Positions 43,201-51,998 are shown, counted from the stretch's first letter. The stretch: 64,000 nucleotides of DNA from Edaphobacter modestus (GCF_004217555.1 NZ_SHKW01000001.1:1674001-1738000); one strand, 5' to 3'. The notes: generated by a model from the letters alone, not told the origin. Numbers and translations are program-made.

Positions 43201-44689
43201 AAGCATGGGATGGTTTGATCTCCGGTACTTTGCTCACGGGAGTCTTAGCGTTCAGCGTCGCAGCCGTTTTATTGGCGGTTGAAGCTGCTGCTTTGACGGT
43301 AGGCGATTCGGAGCTTTCGACCGGAGTCTCCCCGATCCAGTTTTCAATTCGCAGGTCGCCGGTTACGGAGCCGCCGCCAGGCAGCCTTGCCGCGATCTCG
43401 GTCACCGCAAGCTCGGCTGGCGTCATGCGGATCTGTGTTGTTGCATCGATGCCCCGCAAGGTCACATACTCGTCGCGATACCCCGCGCCACGCAGCTTCG
43501 CTGATCCAGCAACGAGGAACATGGCCGGGCATCCCGGCTCGTGGGCGGCAGGCTGTTGGACCTTCTGCTGTTGCTGTGGGCGGAGCCGGCGCCAGAGGGG
43601 AGGCTTCTTCTCCGATTGAGGAGTAGAGGCCACGCAATTCCGCCCCCTCAGGTTGAGATCTATACTTCCTGCCTTGAGACCGTCGACACCCGTCAGCATC
43701 GCGATCTGACTCAGATCCAGCGAGCCGGTGGCCGTCGCCTGCCATTCGGGCGTGGAAAAGTGTCTGAGCGTACCGGATATCTGAAGCTGCGATCTCTCGC
43801 CCGTACGCAGCTCAAGCCGGCTCAGATCGGCTTCGTCCCTTCCTAACTCCGCCTCCATATGCAAAGACGACCTGGCCTCGGCTTCGTTTTTAAGCCGGGT
43901 ACGCAAGTCTTTCAGATCGATCTCCGCCCCGTACCGGTCTGTATGGAAGATGTAATGAATCTCAGCCTCCAGATCGCGTGCCGCAAGATCGAAAGGAATG
44001 GCACGATCATTGATCCGCGCAACACCGTTGGCGATCTCCACGCTTCTGGCTCTAAGGTCGAGCAGCGTATCGGTGATCGGAGTATTGCTGGTACGGGGGT
44101 GCTTTGGAACCGGCTGATTCGTTCGACCATCCTTGTCCACGATCAGGTGGAACTGGGGATGATCCACCCGTAGATAGTTCAGGGAAACATGGGAGGCGAG
44201 TCCCCTGGTAACAACCCGTGAAAAGAGATTCACGATCTTGACCCGCAGGAGGATCCGGTCGACGGAAAGATAAGGCGCCTCTTCGGGCCCCTCAAGCCCA
44301 TGGATCACCAATCCATCGGCCTGAACCTCGAGATGCGCAAGCCTGAACCGCACCCGTTTCAGTTCGACGCGCCCGCCGGTAGCGTCGCCAAGCACAGTGA
44401 CGAGTTCAGCTGCCACACGACGCTCGAAGTCAGGGGTGGTGGTGTACCAGGCGAAGGCGCCTAAGAGAACCACGACCAGCAGAAGTATCCCGCCGATTAT
44501 CCACAGGGTGCCACGCGTGATGCGCGCGGCAATCGATCGCTTCACCTGCTTGAGCTTTTGCTCGATCCGCTCCTTTTTCTCCTCAAGCCTATGTTCCAGC
44601 TGTTGACGCTTCTCCTCGAGGCGCTCTTCGAGGCGCCGGCGATGGTCATCGTCCGGAGGACGGGTCGGAGGCACTTGTTGCTCGCTCAC
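40238..44689 (-). CDS. TamB-like translocation/assembly protein (DUF490)
   Basis: 1483 aa from GTG 44689, in a GTGA overlap with the upstream stop and with GGAGAGG at eight bases; an ATG at 44719 is less convincing. A Glu/Lys/Arg-rich coiled coil (~12-55: RRRLEERLEEKRQQLEHRLE) precedes a single membrane anchor (TLWIIGGILLLVVVLLGAFA). Then comes a long AsmA/TamB beta-helical part, with the DUF490 C-terminal domain (RGTVATPSILGRIQITDGSA, FTNPVRIDPTIDIDAMAQVE). TamB bridges inner and outer membrane for lipid or protein assembly. It forms an operon with a BamA-type protein and a SurA-N protein. Confidence 0.9.
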   Translation of the reverse strand: MSEQQVPPTRPPDDDHRRRLEERLEEKRQQLEHRLEEKKERIEQKLKQVKRSIAARITRGTLWIIGGILLLVVVLLGAFAWYTTTPDFERRVAAELVTVLGDATGGRVELKRVRFRLAHLEVQADGLVIHGLEGPEEAPYLSVDRILLRVKIVNLFSRVVTRGLASHVSLNYLRVDHPQFHLIVDKDGRTNQPVPKHPRTSNTPITDTLLDLRARSVEIANGVARINDRAIPFDLAARDLEAEIHYIFHTDRYGAEIDLKDLRTRLKNEAEARSSLHMEAELGRDEADLSRLELRTGERSQLQISGTLRHFSTPEWQATATGSLDLSQIAMLTGVDGLKAGSIDLNLRGRNCVASTPQSEKKPPLWRRLRPQQQQKVQQPAAHEPGCPAMFLVAGSAKLRGAGYRDEYVTLRGIDATTQIRMTPAELAVTEIAARLPGGGSVTGDLRIENWIGETPVESSESPTVKAAASTANKTAATLNAKTPVSKVPEIKPSHAYVNAVLNGVPLRSIMDITAGSYGDLGFDTAVSGPVKVQWGGTAKDVADTVELDGDLKLAPTGVRRPGIFSNVPLTGQVLAHYTGRNETVQIQQIHLQTPQSTVEASGILGVNLGDPLTALHVDLTVRDLEEYNQLLTSLGLEGNGKKGSAAIPVRLHGALHFTGTAQGMARDLDVKGHVEASEIEFAMGSTDALIDSLVADAEYSPNTGVAVADSTIHRGTAVLNASGTVQPRREVSRRGVETFVWDNGLAIDAQLRLAEAKIPDLLEIAGQQQKVPVTGTIAANAHVTGTIEDLDGNGHVSLRDGVAYGESYEAVSADLTAKGKAIDATHVSLKLHGFAVTGNGGYDMGTEHFHGHLEGHDLLLSKFDTIKKKGADVDGRLTLLVDANGTATEPALNANIKLSGVTYAGQPMGEASAEAHSQQSRLFFTANASLVGAALSLQGQTDLTGDYPTQAKLSLANLDISRPLTMFGPKDIKAQSSIAGVATINGPLKTPKALNGSAELNAVDVKLQGIELKAAEPLRVNLRDGLATIEQFHIVGQDTDLQFSGTAQLFGATDPKGGKLNVKGGGGMSMALLHTLDPDVLSSGRVQFTMTVGGVVGNPKLSGKVQLEHVNMALDGVPNGLSDMNGTLIFTDDRLQLQNVTGKTGGGELKLGGSLFFRNGFYVDLTATGDAVRVRMYGLSATANANLKLQGTASSSLLSGSILVTRFGVGPDVDFAAFAGSGSAISAPPDPDAPSNKIRLEVRITSAPQLDFQNSYAKLAGSVDLNIRGTVATPSILGRIQITDGSATFASTNYQLQRGDIYFTNPVRIDPTIDIDAMAQVENYEITVGLHGTASNLKPTYRSEPPLSEADVFALLALGRTQEEAQIYQESQIAAGTDPTTSALLSGALNATVSSRVEKLFGVGSVKIDPAFVGTLGNSSARITIQEQISKQITAIFATNVNTSAQQLIQVQYDLTHNSSIVVTRDESGVFSIVYKLRRRYR

Positions 44690-45447
44690 GGCGCCACCTC
44701 TCCGGGCCTCATGATCCATACGTTCCCCTGCGCCCGGAGAGACTGCAGCCAATCGCGCATGAGACTTCCTACCTGCTGCTGCAACAGCACCTCCTCAATG
44801 CGCTTCGAGATCGTCTCAAGCTTCGGCGGTGTCACCTTCTGCTTGGCGTACTCTGGAAGCATGGTCTTCTCGTAGTACTCCTTAACCTGTTCCTCTGAAA
44901 TGTGGATGCCGCTGCGGAAGCGCACCTCGATCAGACGCAGCAGCGCCATCCGCTTGCGCCATCGATCGCGAAACTCCTGTTGGGTAAATCCGTGTGCGGC
45001 GAGATATTTTTGCCATCCATCGTCTGTTTCACAGTGATATTGCTGGCACACGGGAATGTCTTTTCGCAGCGTCTGCAACTGCTTGTCCAGCTCTTCATCC
45101 GAAACCGCTACCCGATCGGCCTGGAGCACTGCCTGCTGAAGAATGAGGGTGCGATCGATCAACCTCTGAACGGCACGGTCCCGCGAAAACTCGGCCGTGG
45201 ACCCGCGATAGGGCTGAATCGCTTCGAACCTGCGCTCTTCATCCACATCGCTTTCGAGAACGACGTCTCCGTTCACCACGGCAACGACGCCGTCGATCTC
45301 GGTTCCACGCCCCTGCCCCGGAGTTTGTGTCAAGGGAATGGAGGGAGGAACGCCTGGCTGCTGCGCTCCCGCGGACACAGCCAGCATCGCTACGGCAAAC
45401 GTCCTCTCGAGCCAACGGATCGCCGGGTTTTGCGTCAGGTTCCGCAT
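44686..45447 (-). CDS. SurA N-terminal-domain periplasmic chaperone-like protein
   Basis: A 253-aa exported protein (signal FAVAMLAVSAGAQ). The SurA-N pattern is GVVAVVNGDVVLESDVDEER, LIDRTLILQQAVLQADRVAV, FRDRWRKRMALLRLIEVRF and ISEEQVKEYYEKTMLP. There is no PPIase (parvulin) domain, and the protein is about half the length of SurA, so it is a chaperone-only version. It begins one base after the BamA-type gene stop and overlaps tamB-like by GTGA. It probably escorts outer-membrane proteins across the periplasm. Confidence 0.85.
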   Translation of the reverse strand: MRNLTQNPAIRWLERTFAVAMLAVSAGAQQPGVPPSIPLTQTPGQGRGTEIDGVVAVVNGDVVLESDVDEERRFEAIQPYRGSTAEFSRDRAVQRLIDRTLILQQAVLQADRVAVSDEELDKQLQTLRKDIPVCQQYHCETDDGWQKYLAAHGFTQQEFRDRWRKRMALLRLIEVRFRSGIHISEEQVKEYYEKTMLPEYAKQKVTPPKLETISKRIEEVLLQQQVGSLMRDWLQSLRAQGNVWIMRPGEVAP

Positions 45448-45448
45448 T

Positions 45449-48400
45449 TCAGAAGGCCTGTCCGATGCTGAAGAAAAAGTTGAAGTGATTGCCCTGGCCT
45501 ACATAGGGCGGCCCACCATTGTAGTCATCAATGACGGGATAGATGGGGGGATTCAGGTTATAGCTGAAATCGAAACGCACCGGCCCGACCGGCGTCCGGT
45601 ATCGCGCGCCGATTCCCACAGCGTGGGAAAAGTAATTGAAACTGCAAGTCCCGATCGTTCCTGAGACATCACGGCAGGTGTCGCGATTCGGCTGGTGAAA
45701 ACGCAGAAAGCTCGGAAACATATCTTCAGGATTCTGAAACACGTTCCCCATGTCATGAAAAAGCACGAAACTTACGCTATCTCCGACGTAAGGAAGTGTG
45801 GGAGGCGGCATACGCAGCTCTAACGTATTGACGAAGGCCGCTGAGCCGCCTACCGGATATCCGGTCTGCAAGTCGCGGGGTCCGGCACCGTTGATTCCAA
45901 ATCCTCGGTGCGAGGTCGCGCCTCCGGCGTAGAGTCTCTCCGGAAGGGGCACCGCGTTACAGGTAGGATTGGTCGTTAGCAGAATCCCTGCGCATACCGG
46001 ACTGTCGGCATTCGGATTCACTCCAGATGTATGCTCGTAGCCAATACGCGTGTTTCGCGCCAGGGTATAACGATGATGAAACAACGGATAGTAAGTGGAG
46101 TTGGTGCCATCCAGCCTCCAGAAATCTGTTTGCGAGCCGAACTTGGAAGAGGCAACAAAGGCCTGCAGCGAGGCGTATATTCCCTTGGAAGCATTCAGCG
46201 GCGAGGGCTGCCGGGTGTCGTGGAACCAGGTGAAGTTTGGTCCACCTACCCGCACCGGCTGCGAAAGCAGGGGAATCAGATCGGCTGAGATTCGCAGGCT
46301 GTTGGGATCCACCTTTACGCGTCGATAGAGAAACTCGTAGATCAACGTATCGGTCCGATGCACCTTCTCCGTGACCCGCATACTGCCCTGAAGCGTCGAG
46401 GAAGCAAATGTGGTGATGTTCTGAATATTGGTGTAGCCACCCGACGCCGTAGTCGAGAAATTCCGCTTTCCGAACGAGTTCGGGTTCTGGAAGGTCAGAA
46501 CCGCAATCTGCTCCAGCAGGCCGTAGGTCGTCCGAAGGCTCAGCGAGTCTTGGGTGCCGCGGAGGTTGATACGTGAGACATCCAGAGAGACGCGAGGGCT
46601 GACACTGCCCCGTCCCTCCGGAGAGTATGCGCTCGGGTTGCTGGAATTGCTCTGAATCGTTCCGCCTGGATTTCCTGTCTGCGCCTCGAAGCCGAAGCCA
46701 TAGGTCACAGCCCATCGCTTCGCCTCGGTCGTTTGCACCAGCACGTTCTTGCGAGGCGTATCTCCGGTCGGATTCTGGACTGCTGTCACTACCGAATTGA
46801 AGAGTGCGAGGCCGTAGAGGTTCCTCTGGGTTTCGAGCAGCGCTGTCTGGTCAAGCGGGTCCCCTGGATGAACCCGAATCTGACTCTCTACAACCTTCGG
46901 ACGTGTAAGTTCAAGGCCCGAGAGTAAAACCCGATTGACGAAGACCTGCGGCCCTTCGGCCACCGTGAGTGAGACATCGGTGCGGGTTGGGTCGTCTCGC
47001 TTGTGCAGTTGAAGATCGACCTTCGCCTGGTCGAAACCGTGGCCGAGATAGTAGGCAATGACAGCATCGCGGTCACCGGAGAGGGTCACCAGCGAAAATG
47101 GCTGCCCCTCCTGAGTATTCATCAGCGACTTCACATCCTCCAGACGGCTGGGACCGACACCCACCACATCCACCGTGCCGAACTTCTTCTGCGGTCCTTC
47201 CTCGATGTTGTAAACCACGGCGATCTGGCCGTTCTTCTGTTTTGGAGTTCCCTTCTTCTCATCGGTGTCGCTGACGTCGGTCGTAATCTTCGCCTGGTCA
47301 AAGCCATTGGCCCGATAGAGAGCCTGCATGGACGCGACATCGCCTGCGACCAGGCCGGGACTATAGCGGCCGCTTCGCTGATACGCATCCGCTTTCTTGA
47401 CCTGCATCCTCTCGCGGAGAATGTCTTCCGAGAAATAGTGGTTTCCCTTCAGTTCAACCGATACCACTTTGTGTTTGATTCCGCGGTCCACGGTATAGAT
47501 CACGCGGGCGTTCGCGGTGTCCCGGCCGATCACCTTTACATCCACCGTAGCGTCGAAGTAGCCCTGTTGCTGCACGAAGTCGCGAATATTGTGCATGCCC
47601 TCGTTCAGCAAATCGTTGTCAATCGTTCCCTCTTCGAAGATCGGAACGAGCAAGTGTAAGCGACTCTTCGATACCTTTGCGCCTTCGATCAGAACCTTCA
47701 CCTCAGGGCCCTGGTTTACGTGGAAGTCGTAGTCCACCTGGCGTCGTGGCGGGTTGTAGGTCTGCTTCTGCACACTGACCGTCGCCTCCAGCCGGTTGCG
47801 TTTCTGATATTGCGACCGCAGCTTCGAAAGCGCATTGCTCGTAGTGTCGCGAGTGACCTTACTCCCTCGCTTCAACTTTCCCTTTTTGCGAAACTCGTCG
47901 AGCGTCATGCCCAGGTCAGCGCTCTCCACGGTAACGTCTCCAATACGCGCCTGAGGACCCACGCCGACGTCGTATTCGACATTGATCTGACTGTTGGGAC
48001 GATCCAGTGTTGTTCCGGCGTATACCTTTGGCTCGTAGTAGCCTTGAGAGCGCAGAACGTCGCGGATCCCTTCCGTTCCTGTCGCCACCGACGTATCGGT
48101 GTACGCCGTGCCCGGATTCAGCTTCGTCGCGTACTCCAGTAACGAAGCGAGCCGGTCGTTCTTGACACCGGTGATCGTTACGCGTCCCACGAAGTATCGC
48201 GGCGTCCCCTCAAAGATCAGAGTCATGCCGCCGCCCTCCCGGACGCCACGGACTGCGACATCGCGATATCGCCCGCTCTCGAAGAGCCGACGGGTGCTCT
48301 CGCGCACCTTCTGGGGGTCGAGTGGCTCACCCGCCTTCTGCGCCAACTCCTTCGGCAAGGTGTCAGATGCCTCGAAAGTGACCCCCACAAACTCAATCCG

Positions 48401-48757
48401 GTTCACACGAAGCCCTTTCCACTCCCAGACCGAAGTCGACAGACCTGGGCCGGTCGAGATCACGGGCGCGTCATTCCGCCCGCGAGCCGGCCCCGGAACC
48501 TGCGATGCCTGAGGAACTGTGGGAGGACGGGTTGGTTGCACAGTAGTTGCTGGAAGCTGATTTGCAGGCGGAGTAGAGTCTGCGGGTGTCCTCGGGGTCC
48601 CGCCGATCGGCTCGGTCTGTGCATGGCAGGGTCGTGCCAGCGCTGTCCATAAAAGCAGGACAGCGATCGCGGTATGTCTTATGGTCCTACCGCTCCCGCT
48701 CGACGTTCGACCTCTTCGCGACTGACCCAAAAAACACCTTTCCTCGTCCAACACCAA
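45449..48757 (-). CDS. BamA/TamA-type outer-membrane assembly protein
   Basis: A 1102-aa Omp85 protein. The signal peptide is IRHTAIAVLLLWTALARPCH; the TTG at 48730 (after GAGGAAAGG) is the more likely start. Five or more POTRA repeats (first ~95-185: LRVNRIEFVGVTFEAS, then RVTITGVKNDRLASLLEY, KVLIEGAKVSKSRLHLLV, KFGTVDVVGVGPSRLEDV, FVNRVLLSGLELTRPKVV) precede the beta-barrel. The barrel has the RGF loop in YAGGATSHRGFGINGAGP and the terminal Phe of FFFSIGQAF. It inserts barrel proteins into the outer membrane. It leads the operon with SurA-N and TamB genes. Confidence 0.92.
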   Translation of the reverse strand: MVLDEERCFLGQSRRGRTSSGSGRTIRHTAIAVLLLWTALARPCHAQTEPIGGTPRTPADSTPPANQLPATTVQPTRPPTVPQASQVPGPARGRNDAPVISTGPGLSTSVWEWKGLRVNRIEFVGVTFEASDTLPKELAQKAGEPLDPQKVRESTRRLFESGRYRDVAVRGVREGGGMTLIFEGTPRYFVGRVTITGVKNDRLASLLEYATKLNPGTAYTDTSVATGTEGIRDVLRSQGYYEPKVYAGTTLDRPNSQINVEYDVGVGPQARIGDVTVESADLGMTLDEFRKKGKLKRGSKVTRDTTSNALSKLRSQYQKRNRLEATVSVQKQTYNPPRRQVDYDFHVNQGPEVKVLIEGAKVSKSRLHLLVPIFEEGTIDNDLLNEGMHNIRDFVQQQGYFDATVDVKVIGRDTANARVIYTVDRGIKHKVVSVELKGNHYFSEDILRERMQVKKADAYQRSGRYSPGLVAGDVASMQALYRANGFDQAKITTDVSDTDEKKGTPKQKNGQIAVVYNIEEGPQKKFGTVDVVGVGPSRLEDVKSLMNTQEGQPFSLVTLSGDRDAVIAYYLGHGFDQAKVDLQLHKRDDPTRTDVSLTVAEGPQVFVNRVLLSGLELTRPKVVESQIRVHPGDPLDQTALLETQRNLYGLALFNSVVTAVQNPTGDTPRKNVLVQTTEAKRWAVTYGFGFEAQTGNPGGTIQSNSSNPSAYSPEGRGSVSPRVSLDVSRINLRGTQDSLSLRTTYGLLEQIAVLTFQNPNSFGKRNFSTTASGGYTNIQNITTFASSTLQGSMRVTEKVHRTDTLIYEFLYRRVKVDPNSLRISADLIPLLSQPVRVGGPNFTWFHDTRQPSPLNASKGIYASLQAFVASSKFGSQTDFWRLDGTNSTYYPLFHHRYTLARNTRIGYEHTSGVNPNADSPVCAGILLTTNPTCNAVPLPERLYAGGATSHRGFGINGAGPRDLQTGYPVGGSAAFVNTLELRMPPPTLPYVGDSVSFVLFHDMGNVFQNPEDMFPSFLRFHQPNRDTCRDVSGTIGTCSFNYFSHAVGIGARYRTPVGPVRFDFSYNLNPPIYPVIDDYNGGPPYVGQGNHFNFFFSIGQAF

Positions 48758-48925
48758 AGTCCCGGTTATCTCTCTTCCGGGCCACTTACCGGACCCTACG
48801 CTGGAGTTTTATTGCCTCCAGTTGGATGCGGCTCCATCCCTCCGCAGTCAGCAGTTCCCCGTGCGACAGTGCATTCCCTATACTACGAAAGAGCAGAGTC
48901 CTTCGGGACACGGAAAGCATGGTCC

Positions 48926-50044
48926 ATGCAGCACACCTCGCCCGAGTTCGTTCCCACCCCAGCTTCCGGCGAAGCCTCCTCTCCCATCGACAACCCTATC
49001 GATAATCAGGAGCGGTACTCTCGCCAGATCCTCTTTCCGGGCATAGGCGCAGCAGGACAGGCCCGGCTGGCCGAAGCACACGTCTGCATCGTTGGCTGCG
49101 GAGCTACCGGTGCCGCGTCGGCCGCATTGCTGGCACGCGCCGGAGTCGGTACGCTCACCCTCATCGATCGCGATTTCGTCGAGCCCTCCAACCTGCAGCG
49201 CCAGATACTCTTCGACGAAGCAGATGCATTGCAGGCGCTTCCCAAAGCCGAAGCCGCACGCCGCAAAATCGCACAGTTCAACTCGGGCATTGAGGTTCGC
49301 GCCTACGTCACCGACCTGGTTCCCGGCAACATCGCCGGCCTCACAGGCACCAGCCACCTCATCCTCGACGCGACGGACAACTTCGAGACCCGCTATCTCA
49401 TCAACGACTTTGCCGTGCAACAGGCCAGGCCATGGATCTATGCGGCCGCCATTGGGGCGTATGCCGCCACCATGAATATTCTTCCCCTGCCTGCATCGGC
49501 TTCTGACGCCCGATGGGAGCCTACCTCCTGTCTCGCCTGCCTCTTTTCGAAACCGCCCTCCGGTCCTGTCGAGACCTGCGACACCTCCGGCATTCTCTCC
49601 ACCGCGGTGAATCTGGCTGCTTCTATCCAGGTGACCGAAGCGCTTAAATTCCTTACCGGCCAGTCGGCACTCATGCGTCGGACACTGCTCTCGTTCGACC
49701 TCTGGACCTCGGAGCGTTCCGAGATCGCCACTGCGAAGCCGCGCAAGGGATGCGCCGTGTGCGATCACCGTGAGTTCAGCCATCTCAGCGGCGAAAGCCG
49801 TCCTCATATCACTCTTTGCGGGCGAAACTCCGTTCAGATTCACGAGCATCATCGCCCAGTCGACTTCGCTGCGATGCGGGACCGTCTCGCTCCCCACGGA
49901 AGGGTTCGCTTTAACGATCTTCTGCTTCGATTTGAGCGTGAGCCACACACCCTTACACTTTTCGCCGATGGTCGAGCGATCATCCAGGGCACGACCGATG
50001 TAACGGTGGCACGCTCTCTCTACGCACGCTTCATCGGCTCCTAA
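48926..50044 (+). CDS. E1-like ThiF/MoeB adenylyltransferase
   Basis: 372 aa from ATG 48926; codons further upstream run through the divergent bamA start. Motifs are RYSRQILFPGIGAAGQARLA, Rossmann CIVGCGATGAASAALLARAG, FVEPSNLQRQILFDEADA and DATDNFETRYLINDFAVQ. Zinc cysteines are in SCLACLF and GCAVC, with the candidate catalytic Cys in PVETCDTSGILS. It adenylates a ubiquitin-like carrier (ThiS, MoaD or similar) C-terminus. No rhodanese domain; instead ~80 C-terminal residues (LCGRNSVQIHEHHRPVDF) form an extra module. The carrier partner is not adjacent. Confidence 0.88.
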   Translation: MQHTSPEFVPTPASGEASSPIDNPIDNQERYSRQILFPGIGAAGQARLAEAHVCIVGCGATGAASAALLARAGVGTLTLIDRDFVEPSNLQRQILFDEADALQALPKAEAARRKIAQFNSGIEVRAYVTDLVPGNIAGLTGTSHLILDATDNFETRYLINDFAVQQARPWIYAAAIGAYAATMNILPLPASASDARWEPTSCLACLFSKPPSGPVETCDTSGILSTAVNLAASIQVTEALKFLTGQSALMRRTLLSFDLWTSERSEIATAKPRKGCAVCDHREFSHLSGESRPHITLCGRNSVQIHEHHRPVDFAAMRDRLAPHGRVRFNDLLLRFEREPHTLTLFADGRAIIQGTTDVTVARSLYARFIGS

Positions 50045-50191
50045 CGTGCCCATTCGCAACATGGTGCAACCTTTTTCACTGCCGCCAACTCCAACAGCAC
50101 TACAGATAAAGTCTCTCTTTCTGTCACCAAATGCTTGAAAACAGGCGGAATTGGAACGTTTGAAGAAATCAACACAACCCGGAGCTGAGCC

Positions 50192-50851
50192 ATGGAAGTC
50201 CAAGGTCTACAGATGACCGAAACAAAGACCGCCCCCGGACTTTTTAAAAGAAATCCGCCGATCGCAGGAGAAGCCGAAGCTATCGAGCGCGCCAAAGCAG
50301 GCGACGCCGAGGCGTTTTCCAAGCTTTATGCCCTCCACAAACGACGCGTCTATACGCTTTGCCTTCGCATGCTCGGCAACGTCTCCGAAGCCGAAGACAT
50401 GACGCAGGAGGCGTTCCTGCATCTCTTCCGCAAAATCGGCAGCTTCCGCGGAGAGAGTGCCTTCTCCACCTGGCTTCACCGCCTCACGGTGAATCTTGTC
50501 CTGATGCACCTTCGCAAGAAGGGCCTTCAACTCGTCTCGCTCGAGGAGACCATCAACCCTTCGGAAGAAGACTCGCCGAAGCGCGACTTCGGTAGCCGCG
50601 ACACGCAACTGGCAGGCTCGGTCGACCGCGTTGCCCTGGAGCGTGCCGTCGCCTCCCTGCCCCCCGGTTATAGGATGGTCTTTGTGCTTCATGATGTGGA
50701 AGGTTTCGAACATAACGAGATCGCGATGATGCTGGAGTGCTCCACGGGCAACAGCAAATCTCAGCTTCACAAAGCTCGTCTGAAGCTTCGGGAGCTTCTC
50801 CGTCAGTCGGAATCAACCCCCCAGGCCGATCTTAAGGAAGCGGCGCTATGA
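50192..50851 (+). CDS. ECF-type RNA polymerase sigma factor
   Basis: A 219-aa sigma factor. Region 2 is [37 protein letters not shown] and [20 protein letters not shown]. Region 4 is [20 protein letters not shown] and [24 protein letters not shown] precedes ATG 50192. It directs RNA polymerase to a stress-type regulon. The stop overlaps the anti-sigma gene by four bases, the usual co-expression that sets the inactive ratio. Family: RpoE-like ECF. Confidence 0.93.
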   Translation: MEVQGLQMTETKTAPGLFKRNPPIAGEAEAIERAKAGDAEAFSKLYALHKRRVYTLCLRMLGNVSEAEDMTQEAFLHLFRKIGSFRGESAFSTWLHRLTVNLVLMHLRKKGLQLVSLEETINPSEEDSPKRDFGSRDTQLAGSVDRVALERAVASLPPGYRMVFVLHDVEGFEHNEIAMMLECSTGNSKSQLHKARLKLRELLRQSESTPQADLKEAAL

Positions 50852-51138
50852 CCTTGCATAACTCCAGTCCGAAACCCCTGTCTTGCGCCGAATTTCAGGA
50901 GCAGCTCCCCGATCTTTTTGCTGCTGGCGGTAACGGCTACATCAATGATCCCGACCTTCTGGAGCACCTGAGGACCTGCGCAAACTGTTCCGCCCTTGTA
51001 CGGGATCTGCAATACATCGCTGACCAGGCCAAGCAGTTACTGCAGCCCACCCACGAACCCAGCGACAATGTCTGGAAGAAGATCCAGGAGGGTCTGGCCT
51101 CTGATTCCAGCTATGCTGTCGAGCGCAACGAAAAATAG
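50848..51138 (+). CDS. Anti-sigma factor, zinc-finger (ZAS) type
   Basis: A 96-aa soluble protein with the ZAS zinc motif HLRTCANC (H-x3-C-x2-C), preceded by [18 protein letters not shown], and a helical tail ([18 protein letters not shown]). There is no membrane segment, so it acts in the cytoplasm and probably senses redox or metal state through zinc. It starts in the ATGA overlap with the sigma gene. It should bind and hold that sigma factor. Confidence 0.88.
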   Translation: MTLHNSSPKPLSCAEFQEQLPDLFAAGGNGYINDPDLLEHLRTCANCSALVRDLQYIADQAKQLLQPTHEPSDNVWKKIQEGLASDSSYAVERNEK

Positions 51139-51152
51139 ACAATCAAATTTCG

Positions 51153-51181
51153 TTGCCCGGGTCCTGTAACCGGTGTATTGT
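51153..51181 (+). promoter_or_regulatory. Candidate promoter downstream of anti-sigma gene
   Basis: TTGCCC (51153-51158) and TATTGT (51176-51181) are exactly 17 bp apart; transcription would start near 51188, well before any coding sequence. Confidence 0.45.
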
Positions 51182-51187
51182 TAAGGG

Positions 51188-51335
51188 GTATGGTGAACGC
51201 TCTTCAGTTCGGCCGATTTAGCTACTGGTATCAGTCGGCGGCCGGCGGAGCCTTCGTATGCACCTCTGAGAAAAGCTGAACTTCAGAGTCTTCGATCTTC
51301 CCGAGCCGCGACCGTAAAGGTCGCGGCTTTCGTTT
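51188..51335 (+). ncRNA. Candidate small RNA of ~148 nt
   Basis: This non-coding stretch between the anti-sigma and aroK genes has its own promoter-like sequence and ends in a strong terminator. Internally GCCGA/TCGGC (51212-51239 area) and CTCTGA/TCAGAG (51264-51269 with 51283-51288) can pair. No start codon with RBS is present. It could be a trans-acting sRNA linked to the sigma factor or a 5' leader of aroK that is attenuated. I cannot match it to a known family. Confidence 0.45.
51304..51335 (+). terminator. Strong Rho-independent terminator
   Basis: AGCCGCGACC (51304-51313) and GGTCGCGGCT (51319-51328) form a perfect 10-bp stem with loop GTAAA, followed by TTCGTTT. It separates the sigma region from aroK. 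Confidence 0.85.
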
Positions 51336-51366
51336 GTAGACCAATACACATAACGGAGAAAGTACG

Positions 51367-51960
51367 ATGCAAGCCAATCAGCAGGAAGCCCTCAGCCAGA
51401 CCGAGCCCGATCCGCAGCAGATGCGACCCTTCCCTCTGCGCCGACTTGTCCTCACCGGGTTCATGGGAGCCGGAAAATCCACCGTAGGGCGCCTGCTCGC
51501 CTCTCACCTCGGCTGGCAGTTTCTCGATCTCGACAGTCACTTGGAGAACCGAACCGGCGCTACCATCGCCGAACTCTTTTCCCTTCATGGAGAGGCTCAC
51601 TTCCGACGCCTGGAGTCGACCGCCCTGGCCTCGGCCCTCGGCCGTTCTCACGTTGTGCTGGCACTCGGTGGAGGAACTCCGGAAGATCTTACCAATCGGC
51701 TCCTCATCGAGCAGACACCCTCCACCTTCACGATCTTTCTCGATGCGCCGTTTTCGACCCTCTTCGATCGCTGCATGTTGCAGGAGATCTCTCGCCCCGT
51801 TCTTGCGGACCCCGAGACTGCCGCGCTTCGATTCGAACGTCGCCGCCCACTCTATGCGCGACTTTCCCGGCTGGTCGTAGAAACAACGGGACTTAGCCCG
51901 GAGGAGACTGCCAAGGCAATCCTCGACGAGCTGAACCAGATTCCGTACTCCCGGCCATAG
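51367..51960 (+). CDS. aroK: Shikimate kinase
   Basis: A 197-aa P-loop kinase making shikimate-3-phosphate. The P-loop is GFMGAGKST (residues 31-39), shikimate contacts are DLDSHLENRTG and HFRRLES, and the LID-side motif is LALGGGTPED. The C-terminal region keeps FERRRPLYARLSRLVVETTG. The ~20-residue N-terminus is a non-conserved tail. A GGAGA precedes ATG 51367. It works with aroB, which is coded elsewhere in this window rather than linked. The terminator just upstream means it has its own promoter or relies on read-through. Confidence 0.93.
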   Translation: MQANQQEALSQTEPDPQQMRPFPLRRLVLTGFMGAGKSTVGRLLASHLGWQFLDLDSHLENRTGATIAELFSLHGEAHFRRLESTALASALGRSHVVLALGGGTPEDLTNRLLIEQTPSTFTIFLDAPFSTLFDRCMLQEISRPVLADPETAALRFERRRPLYARLSRLVVETTGLSPEETAKAILDELNQIPYSRP

Positions 51961-51998
51961 CTTCGAAAAGGCAAACTATCAGCATCAAAATCAACAGC

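Noticed and set aside
50155..50160. GGAACG as an ECF-type -35 box for sigma autoregulation
   Set aside because: It would place the start site within two bases of the ATG at 50192, and no matching -10 element was found.
48878..50203. Minus-strand 441-codon open frame
   Set aside because: It is antisense to the ThiF/MoeB-like gene, whose motifs are unmistakable.
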